This document shows positions 57,261 to 64,000 of a stretch of 64,000 bases of DNA, in pieces. Position numbers and translations under genes: made by a program. The stretch is taken from NCBI GenBank assembly GCA_027577595.1, contig JANBRJ010000004.1:310001-374000 (forward strand), in the 5' to 3' direction. The notes below the pieces were generated by a model. That model was not told the DNA's origin. It worked only from the letters and a program-made list of their open reading frames with translations, and did no database searches. The DNA is from Coemansia sp. RSA 487. Taxonomy: Eukaryota > Kickxellomycota > Kickxellomycetes > Kickxellales > Kickxellaceae. The stretch's first letter is position 1; every line of letters starts with the position of its first letter.

Positions 57261-59486
57261 CTAATACGTTGCAGCTTGCGTTTCTAAGTCTTGCAAGCGT
57301 GCCTCCATATCCTTGATAGCAGCAAGTTCTTGCTCTATACGCTGCTTTTCCTCCATAAGCTCGATGCGGCGCTCTGGGTCCAGCTTTGAGAAAATGTAGC
57401 CGCCTTGTCCGTCGTATTGGAGGATAAAGTTGTGGTATTTCCACAGTGACTGCCTGTGCGACACTGTCAGCAGCGTAATCCCGAGATTAGTCGCATGCGT
57501 GTACATGATCCTTTCAATATCCATGCTTACAGCACTAGTGCACTCATCCATTATCGCATACTGGGGGCGATGGTAGAACAGTCGCGCCATTGCCACACGC
57601 TGCTTGTCGCCGCCAGAAAGAGCGTCGCGCCACGGCTTTACCGAGTCCCACCCACCTTCGCGGTCGACGATGTGGCCAAGCTGGACAATCTCCAGTATCT
57701 GCTGAAGCTCCTGGTCGCTAACACCCTTGCTTTGCATATCTGCGGCGCAGTCAGGATAAATGACTTGATCTCGCAATGTGCCGATGGGCAGGTACGGCCG
57801 CTGCGGAATATAAAAGATCTGGCTCATGCTTGGCTTGCGCAAAGTGCCTCCATATACCGGCCACAGTCCGCCAAGGATCCGGAACATTGATGACTTGCCA
57901 CATCCATTGGGGCCGACAATCAGCAAATGCCTGCCGGGCTTCACCAGGAAGTTGAGCTTACGCACAAGCACGTCGCCGTTTGGAGATACGATGGGGACAT
58001 CTATGAATTCGACATTGTCCTTGCTTTCGACAATATTGCCACGCTGGCTGACAAGATCTGCATCGCTGTTGCCTTCGCCAGCGCTGCTCGAAATCTTCTC
58101 GGCAGCCTTGCCAACCTTGGTCTTGACAAACTTTTCCTCGTTGACATCGTCCAGCACAGTCAATAGATCCGTCACGCGCTCGGCATAACCTGCCATCTCG
58201 ACGATCTCCTTGTACGAATACATCATCCTGCCTAGTGCGTCTGAGCCACTCAAAAGTAGCCTTCTATTTGTGATAAAGTCTCTGGTGCGGTCGCCAAGGC
58301 TGCTCCCGTTTGCAGCCAGCGCTTGTGCAGCGGCCTTCTGCGCACGAGGTAGCCGCTCAGCAAACACGGGGACTGCGCAGGCAACCAGTCCGGCCGCACC
58401 CCAAAAGTACTTTACCACAAAGTCCTCCAGCATCCCGTAGAATACGTTGAGGCGGAATACACGGTTGACGTGGCGGATCAGGCGCAAGTATTGGCGTGTG
58501 ATTATGCGTTTCTCTGCCTCATGACCACGATAAAGAGCAACTTCCTCGGCATGTTCGATGAGACGCGAGTGCGTGAAATAGAACTCGCCCTCGAGCCGCT
58601 GCTCCTGCGCAACAAGCTGGCCGAACGGCGGCGCAAGGAAGCGCAGCATTCCCATGGACATTTGGATGATTACCATGATGCCAAACAGGGATTCGACACC
58701 GAGGCTTTTTGCCAGCTGGATGTTGTACACAACAGCATCTAACGTGGGCTTGGCCAGGTTCGAGTACAGCTCCGCAAGAGAGTTGGAGAACTTCATAATG
58801 TCCACTGCAATCAGTTGGTCGGCGTTCTTGATCCGGTCGTCCAAGTTGCCGATCGAGTAGTATGTGTTGTTTTTCAGATACTTTTCGTGCACGTGCTCTG
58901 TCAGGTTCTGACGGAAGCGGATGGCAAGAATTGACTGCAAGTATGTCAAGAGGCTGTTTGTCAGCGTTGCTGGGACTGCCATTGCCATCCATTTAGTGAT
59001 TCCTAGCAGAAACTCACGACCCCGCAGGCGAACCAGGGAGCTGACAATCCTTCCATCCAAGGAAGCAACGGCTACGGAAAGGAATGTACGAACAACAAGC
59101 AGTATCGTGTGTGTGGCAAGCACGGCGGCTTCTTTGGTAAACAGCCCCGGAATGACGATTGCCACGAGTCGTTTCATATTGTCAAAGAACTTCTTGTCCA
59201 ACTGTGCGCCTCGCCGCGTCTTGCTGCTGTCAGCTCCGTCAGTGGAAGCAGCGCTACGCTCGGCGGTCATCAGTCGTACAAGCCTGCGAAGACGCTCAAC
59301 CAGCACTGCACAGATCACAACCACAATGGATCTTTGGATCTTTGTTTGGTGCTTTGCGTACAGAACCACAGCCTTCGTCAGCATCACTAGCTGCTTCCGC
59401 TTGAAATCGTGCACATACTTGTAGAGCGTATCGTGGATTTTGTTTGATACGGCGCCAACGAGCAGGTCGTTTTTAAGCGCAGCCAT
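57261..59486 (-). CDS. Peroxisomal ABC half-transporter, ABCD subfamily (Pxa/PMP70/ALDP-like)
   Basis: A 741-residue half-transporter that imports acyl-CoA into peroxisomes as a dimer. The membrane domain covers residues 60-400; the conserved ABCD segments [10 protein letters not shown] and [19 protein letters not shown], then [20 protein letters not shown], are present. The nucleotide-binding domain is complete: Walker [11 protein letters not shown]-loop region [21 protein letters not shown], signature [14 protein letters not shown], Walker [12 protein letters not shown] and the H-loop TVSHR. A coiled-coil tail ends the protein. I start at the ATG at 59486 (MAALKN). A TAG acceptor-like site at about 59551 and an open frame upstream leave room for a short first exon. 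Confidence 0.9.
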   Translation of the reverse strand: MAALKNDLLVGAVSNKIHDTLYKYVHDFKRKQLVMLTKAVVLYAKHQTKIQRSIVVVICAVLVERLRRLVRLMTAERSAASTDGADSSKTRRGAQLDKKFFDNMKRLVAIVIPGLFTKEAAVLATHTILLVVRTFLSVAVASLDGRIVSSLVRLRGREFLLGITKWMAMAVPATLTNSLLTYLQSILAIRFRQNLTEHVHEKYLKNNTYYSIGNLDDRIKNADQLIAVDIMKFSNSLAELYSNLAKPTLDAVVYNIQLAKSLGVESLFGIMVIIQMSMGMLRFLAPPFGQLVAQEQRLEGEFYFTHSRLIEHAEEVALYRGHEAEKRIITRQYLRLIRHVNRVFRLNVFYGMLEDFVVKYFWGAAGLVACAVPVFAERLPRAQKAAAQALAANGSSLGDRTRDFITNRRLLLSGSDALGRMMYSYKEIVEMAGYAERVTDLLTVLDDVNEEKFVKTKVGKAAEKISSSAGEGNSDADLVSQRGNIVESKDNVEFIDVPIVSPNGDVLVRKLNFLVKPGRHLLIVGPNGCGKSSMFRILGGLWPVYGGTLRKPSMSQIFYIPQRPYLPIGTLRDQVIYPDCAADMQSKGVSDQELQQILEIVQLGHIVDREGGWDSVKPWRDALSGGDKQRVAMARLFYHRPQYAIMDECTSAVSMDIERIMYTHATNLGITLLTVSHRQSLWKYHNFILQYDGQGGYIFSKLDPERRIELMEEKQRIEQELAAIKDMEARLQDLETQAATY

Positions 59487-59858
59487 TGCGCGTGCTCGGC
59501 GTGTGTGCAAAAATGAGTCGGAGAGCGGATAGCTCGATATGAACAAGGTCTATAGAAATAAGAAAGTGAACGAAAATAAATGCTAGCACAGGATGAGCGG
59601 AGAAGAAAAGAGTGGAAGAAGCTATATCTTTCGCAGCTGAAGCTCAAGCGGGGAGCTGGTTGGTCTAGCACATGTCAAAACATTAAAGCGAAGGCCATAT
59701 CGACCAACCTTTTCTGTTTGTAACCTTGGGGTTTTTTAGTGCAGTACCAAGGCATTAGATGTGCTCTAGCTATGACGGAAAAGCATGTGAAAAATACGGA
59801 AAAAAGTCACATGTGCAAGAAGAATGATAAGTGCAAGCAAAAACACTGAGAACATCTG
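59487..59858. other. Spacer between ABC transporter and HemW genes
   Basis: A 372-bp spacer. Its first 65 bp are open in the ABC transporter frame, ending at a polypyrimidine-TAG acceptor-like site near 59551. The rest looks like promoter. No gene seen. Confidence 0.35.
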
Positions 59859-61070
59859 TTATGGTGTTATGTCCAGCAGAATGCTATCAATGACCTGAAG
59901 GCCACGCTCGGTGGGTGCTAGATGTTCCAGATCGCCAGTCGACCGGAGATACCCGTCATGCACGTACTGTCGCACCCGTTCCATGCACAGGTATTCTGCC
60001 AACGACTGCATGCCAGATACATTACTGCTGCTGCTGCTGCTGTGCATAAACCGCTCGTTGGACAGTCCATCTAACATGCGCAGACCGAACACCACAGCTT
60101 CCTGCCTTGCCTCTACATTGTCTATAGTCTCTATTTTCCCTGTGCCGTGCCCACGCTCCATGCAGTTTTGCGCCCATCGCCGAATGTCAGGGATGCGCAC
60201 GGAGCGGAGGCGCTGTCCGCTCGTGGGATCGGTGAACCGTGAGTGTGCGCTTGGCCCGATCCCCACCCACTGCCTCCCCTGCCAGTATCCCTTGTTGTGG
60301 ATGCTCTGCGATCGACTGGACGCAGCGTAGTTGGAGACCTCATAGTGATTGAACCCCCGTGCTCTGCACATCTCGACCGCAGCCTCGTACATTTGCGCCT
60401 GCGCATCGTCAGCGGGCAACAAGACGCGCTGTGCATTCAGATCACGGAAGAGCGGCGTCCCAGGCTCCACAGTGAGCTGATAGAGCGACAAATGACTATC
60501 CGCATGGCCCAACACCGTCTCAAGCTCCCGCTGCCACCCGTGAACCGTCTGGCCCTCAAACCCAAACATCATATCGCAGCTCACGCGCCCAGGAAACAGT
60601 GACTTTGCCCGATCGACAGCAGTCAGGCCCTCTGCTCCAGTATGAAGACGACCCATTCTCCTCAGAACATTGTCATCAAGCGTCTGGATCCCTATTGAGT
60701 ATCGAGTGATGCCCGCAGCCTTGAACGCCGCCATCTTATCAACTTCTGCAGACGTCGGATTCGACTCAAGCGTGATCTCGGCATCACTGGCAAGCGGAAC
60801 CAGCTCGTTGGCATGTTCGATTATTTGTGCAATGTGCTCTGGTCGTGCAAGCGAGGGTGTGCCTCCGCCAAAGTATATGCTGCGGAGCTCCTTGTTCTTG
60901 TGCGGAGCCAGCGATGTCTTCAGCTCTGTCAACAGTGCGTTGGCTATGTGGGCATGATCTACGCCGCCTGAGGGCACCCGCGCCTTGGAGAACGCACAAA
61001 ATTTGCAGAGAAACGAACAGTATGGCCAGTGCACGTAGAGCGATAAAGGGACTCTTGTAGATGATGCCAT
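59859..61070 (-). CDS. HemW/RSAD1-type radical SAM protein
   Basis: A 403-residue radical SAM protein of the HemW branch, relatives of HemN now seen as heme chaperones, likely mitochondrial. The iron-sulphur motif is C-x3-C-x2-C at residues 18-25 (YCSFLCKFCAF), after the family's SLYVHWPYC. Then SIYFGGGTPSLA (SAM binding), ESNPTSAEV, YSIGIQTLDDNVLRRMGR, SCDMMFGFEGQT and LTVEPGTPL. The C-terminal HemN domain has HYEVSNYA, NKGYWQG and GIGPSAHSR. There is no long mitochondrial presequence before the core. A six-Ser run (agc/tgc repeat near 60023-60043) lies in the C-terminal part. Start is the ATG at 61070. Confidence 0.88.
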   Translation of the reverse strand: MASSTRVPLSLYVHWPYCSFLCKFCAFSKARVPSGGVDHAHIANALLTELKTSLAPHKNKELRSIYFGGGTPSLARPEHIAQIIEHANELVPLASDAEITLESNPTSAEVDKMAAFKAAGITRYSIGIQTLDDNVLRRMGRLHTGAEGLTAVDRAKSLFPGRVSCDMMFGFEGQTVHGWQRELETVLGHADSHLSLYQLTVEPGTPLFRDLNAQRVLLPADDAQAQMYEAAVEMCRARGFNHYEVSNYAASSRSQSIHNKGYWQGRQWVGIGPSAHSRFTDPTSGQRLRSVRIPDIRRWAQNCMERGHGTGKIETIDNVEARQEAVVFGLRMLDGLSNERFMHSSSSSSNVSGMQSLAEYLCMERVRQYVHDGYLRSTGDLEHLAPTERGLQVIDSILLDITP

Positions 61071-61298
61071 GGCATGCGTGACAAAACGGAATAAAAAACT
61101 GGGGCTGAAAGGTATCTACAAACCGAAAAGGGAGCAAGAACAGATCGGCTAAAGTCGATGATGATCGGTCAAAAAAAGCTTACATCAGTTTGAAAACCGG
61201 TAAGCAGTAACGGTTGTGGGGTGTGTGGTGGCAATGGAAACCCAATTTAGTGTGGCCTTTGCTCTTTAAAAAAAGATAAAAAGTGTTTCTAGTAGTAG

Positions 61299-62252
61299 TT
61301 ACTTTTTGCTTGGGTAGTCGTAGATTCCTTTTCCAGACTTGACACCGAGCCATCCAGCATCAACGTACTTTTGCAGCAGCACTGCTGGACGGTACTTGGA
61401 GTCGCCTAGCTCCCTGTGCAAGACCTGCATGATTGCAAGACACGTATCTAGACCGATAAAGTCGGCGAGCGTCAGTGGGCCCATCGGGTTGTTGGTTCCA
61501 AGCTTCATGGTGGTGTCAATGTCCTCCTTGGTGGCGATCCCCTCTTGCAGGGCGATGAGCGCTTCGTTGATGTACGGCATCAGCAGGCGATTGGCAATGA
61601 AGCCTGGCACATCCTGCGACATCGTCGTGGTCTTGCCCATCCTATGCGCCAGCGCCAGCGTCGTGTCTAGCGTGGCCTTGGACGACTGCAAGCCTGGGAT
61701 GATCTCCACAAGCTTCATCACGGGAACTGGGTTCATGAAATGCATCCCGATGACGTTCTCGGGTCTCTTTGCCGCCGATGCGATCTTGGTTATGCTGATC
61801 GACGATGTGTTAGTAGCAAGGATCGCGGTTTCCGGCAGCCGTTCCGAAAGCTCTGCAAAGAGCTTGCGCTTGAGGTCGGCGTTCTCGGACACCGCCTCGA
61901 CCACAAAGTCTGCCGTGCTCATTGCTGCTATACTGGACGCTGTGGTGATGCGCGCCTTGACGTCGGTGCGCTCCTCTTCAGTGCATCTGCCCTTGGTCAC
62001 GTCTTTGACGAGCAGCTTGTCCAGAAACGCCAGCCCCTTGGCGAGCTGTGCGGGGCTGCTGTCAATGAACTGCACATTGAGGTTGGCGGAGCGTGCAGCT
62101 ACCAGACCAATGCCGATGCCCATTTGCCCAGCGCCGACGACGCACAGGCTCTTGACGTTTGCAGCAGCGCTTGTCATGAAACGCGATCCGAAAGACCTGG
62201 TACCAAGGGTTCTACAAGTAGTGTATGTATTAAGAAGCCACATAGAGTACAT
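61299..62252 (-). CDS. Mitochondrial 3-hydroxyacyl-CoA / 3-hydroxybutyryl-CoA dehydrogenase
   Basis: A 317-residue NAD-dependent enzyme oxidising short- or medium-chain L-3-hydroxyacyl-CoA in beta-oxidation (HADH family). The Rossmann motif VVGAGQMGIGIG is near residue 38. The catalytic segment contains IGMHFMNPVPVMKLVEIIPG, with the His of the His-Glu pair. VPGFIANRLLMPYINEA follows, then NPMGPLTLADFIGLDTCLAI and the end GVKSGKGIYDY. The first 30 residues (MYSMWLLNTYTTCRTLGTRS and on) look like a mitochondrial presequence. A TGTAG just before the L-G-T-R codons and a second Met at about residue 26 leave some doubt on the exact start. Fungi often lack mitochondrial beta-oxidation, so this is of interest. 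Confidence 0.9.
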   Translation of the reverse strand: MYSMWLLNTYTTCRTLGTRSFGSRFMTSAAANVKSLCVVGAGQMGIGIGLVAARSANLNVQFIDSSPAQLAKGLAFLDKLLVKDVTKGRCTEEERTDVKARITTASSIAAMSTADFVVEAVSENADLKRKLFAELSERLPETAILATNTSSISITKIASAAKRPENVIGMHFMNPVPVMKLVEIIPGLQSSKATLDTTLALAHRMGKTTTMSQDVPGFIANRLLMPYINEALIALQEGIATKEDIDTTMKLGTNNPMGPLTLADFIGLDTCLAIMQVLHRELGDSKYRPAVLLQKYVDAGWLGVKSGKGIYDYPSKK

Positions 62253-62425
62253 ATTTCAAACACAAACCAGAGGCGAATAAAAGGGTGCAGTATAAAAACT
62301 TTTGAAGAAGCAAAAGAGGTCACTGCCGTTTTGAAAGATTGTAAAGACTCTTAAACTTGAGAACGCAAAACCACCGTGGGAATTTCAAAAAAAAAAACCA
62401 TGAGCCAAATGCATCAGACATCTTT

Positions 62426-64000
62426 TTACAGGAGATAAGGCAGCAACGGCGTATAGGTGACTTGTGAATACAGTGTTACCGCCAACCCGTCGTCTTCGGT
62501 GCACAATCCAGCCGCTGTAGCTGCCTCGCTGAGACTTGCTACTTCCTCAAATATCTCTGCTACGCTGCGTGCAAGCCCAAAGACAAATGCCACGCACGCA
62601 TGTTTGACAACGTCCTTGGTTTTGTCACTAACCAGCTGCTTTTCGTTGCGGCGGCTGTCGGATGCTGGCTGCACAGGTATCGTCGAGTCGTCAAGAACAG
62701 AGGCACACAGTCTGGCCAGTGCACATGATATATGCGAAAGCTCGCTTTCCAGTACAATCGACCCCATCGTCAGCAGCGTAAGAACCTCAGCGCTGTCACT
62801 GTCCTTCATTCTAGCGCTGTCGCCAGCTAGCACCAGTATCCTCAGCGTGTGAAGGGAGTCGCGGAACGAGTGCAAAAGCTGCGCCAGAAGCGGATACTGT
62901 AAAAGCCCGACCGGCGAGACGCGGTATTGCCCAAAAAACGCGGACGGGTTGCCAGCAAGGTTGGCATCGAATCCATCTGGTGGAAGTGCCAATGACGGGC
63001 GGGTCGACACAGCCAATTGCTCCCATGTTTGCCGAGCCTTTTCTGCGCTCGCTGATATCTTTCTTCCCTTCGAATCCTTGGACGACAAGCTCAGCGCGCT
63101 TTCTCTCAGCTCCGACAAATTGCGGCACGCCTCTGCAGCAGCTTCTTCGACTCCGTACACTATGCTGGCGAACGCACGTTCACCAAGCCGTTGCTCGAGA
63201 AACGGCGTCACAAAGTCAACGTTGCTCCGGGACAGCTTTTGCGCATGTGTGGCGACAAGCAATTGGAGGTTCGATATACCAGATGCGTCGGTGAGAAGAT
63301 CGAAAATCGGGAGCGTGCTCGAAAGGAAGCGTCTGGAGCTGAATATAGCCAGGTCAGTGAGCGGATCGGTGGCCAGCTCGTTGGTATTTAGGCCACCAGG
63401 CGATTCGGCCAACTGGTTACGGGCAAAAAGCGTCCTGTAGTGCATGTCTGCCTCGGCCAGCCACGACAGGTACGCGTTGATCAGCTTTTCCAGGTACGCA
63501 GAGACCTCGGCAGACGACGTACTATTCTTTTCTGGCATATGCGACAGACGAGACATTTCAGGAGAAAACGACATTAGGCAAGCTGGACCAGAGACCTCCC
63601 CTTGCGTGTCTGCGCCATCTGCGTTTAGATCCGCGGTGCTGGCGAAGACAACGGCAGGTGCAAATCCACACAGCGTCTCGGCCGTCTGCAACCACGCCTG
63701 CCACCTAGACCGCAGGTAAAGCAGCCGCAGCTCGGCCTCTGTGAACATTCCAACGCTGCGCAGAATAGCCACGATCTTTGCTATCTGCGATAGTCGCTTT
63801 ATAGATTTCTCATACCCATCGTCACTGCTCTCAACGCCAGCAGCGCTGCCACCAGAGTCGTCGATGCCAAGTCCAGAAGCATAAGCTGTTTGCTTCTTGC
63901 CGCCCTGCACAGAGCCCGACGTCGCCAGTCGCGTGTATCCAAGCTCCCGACACAAGTCAGCCACCATGTTCTCAAATTCTGCGTGCACCTGGCGCTGAAT
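62426..64000 (-). CDS. COG8: Conserved oligomeric Golgi complex subunit 8 (C-terminal part; runs off the right edge)
   Basis: The frame is open from the right edge of the window to a stop at 62426, giving 524 residues of the C-terminal part; the N-terminus lies outside. I assign it to the Dor1/COG8 family, a tether for Golgi vesicles. Support: IVAILRSVGMFTEAELRLLYLRSRWQAWL fits the COG8 pattern V-x-x-L-R-x-x-x-x-F-T-E-A-E-L-R-x-x-F-L-x-x-R; I quote it here only by pattern: I-V-A-I-L-R then FTEAELRLLYLRSRWQAWL. Then TLPIFDLLTDASGISNLQLL and GLLQYPLLAQLLHSFRDSLH match the Dor1 core. The Ser/Asp-rich segments around 63080 and 63560 are linkers. The 3' end of HADH and this gene are tandem with 173 bp between. 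Confidence 0.65.
   Translation of the reverse strand: MQRQVHAEFENMVADLCRELGYTRLATSGSVQGGKKQTAYASGLGIDDSGGSAAGVESSDDGYEKSIKRLSQIAKIVAILRSVGMFTEAELRLLYLRSRWQAWLQTAETLCGFAPAVVFASTADLNADGADTQGEVSGPACLMSFSPEMSRLSHMPEKNSTSSAEVSAYLEKLINAYLSWLAEADMHYRTLFARNQLAESPGGLNTNELATDPLTDLAIFSSRRFLSSTLPIFDLLTDASGISNLQLLVATHAQKLSRSNVDFVTPFLEQRLGERAFASIVYGVEEAAAEACRNLSELRESALSLSSKDSKGRKISASAEKARQTWEQLAVSTRPSLALPPDGFDANLAGNPSAFFGQYRVSPVGLLQYPLLAQLLHSFRDSLHTLRILVLAGDSARMKDSDSAEVLTLLTMGSIVLESELSHISCALARLCASVLDDSTIPVQPASDSRRNEKQLVSDKTKDVVKHACVAFVFGLARSVAEIFEEVASLSEAATAAGLCTEDDGLAVTLYSQVTYTPLLPYLL

Overview
The window looks like a nuclear contig of a compact early-diverging fungus. My best guess is Kickxellomycotina, a Coemansia-like organism; this is inferred from gene content, not proven. 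Genes sit about 1 to 2 kb apart on both strands, and most are intronless. The nine introns I could place are mostly short. Fungal or eukaryotic markers include DBP7, FUR1, RAD52, PEX3, LEO1, GPI1, RACK1 and EMC7. The patchily distributed phytochelatin synthase and an F-box-like protein rich in leucines fit early fungi.

Layout. 1-13 kb: a DBP7 fragment, an OHCU decarboxylase (purine breakdown), a small heat shock protein, uracil phosphoribosyltransferase, a SAF4/CCDC130 splicing factor, EMC7, an ATRIP-like checkpoint protein and aspartyl aminopeptidase. 13-18 kb: a very long CaMKK-type kinase. 19-21 kb: a tandem pair of WrbA/Pst2 flavoproteins. 21-30 kb: mitochondrial bL17, RAD52, phytochelatin synthase, PEX3 and a MATE exporter. 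31-46 kb: a PB1-like protein, YSC84 (SYLF plus SH3), a single-pass membrane protein, the AMPK beta subunit, an F-box-like protein, an RGG protein, a PA-TM-RING ubiquitin ligase and a polyQ GPI-type surface protein. 46-56 kb: RACK1 with an intronic box C/D snoRNA, two degenerate Tc1/mariner elements, LEO1, a 94-residue membrane protein, GPI1 and an SRR1 protein. 56-64 kb: an APQ12-like protein, a peroxisomal ABCD half-transporter, HemW, 3-hydroxyacyl-CoA dehydrogenase and the 3' part of COG8.

The genes are mostly unrelated housekeeping genes, not an operon or metabolic cluster. Possible links are the AMPK-type upstream kinase and the AMPK beta subunit in the same window, peroxisome genes (PEX3, ABCD), and the GPI pathway gene GPI1 with a small membrane protein gene 41 bp before it. 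The points most worth a second look are the U24-like snoRNA in the RACK1 intron, the kinase with about 370 residues inside its activation segment, the phytochelatin synthase with a cysteine-rich N-terminal extension, and two Tc1-like elements lying within 30 bp of a stop codon. I found no rRNA, tRNA, CRISPR array or retroviral element.
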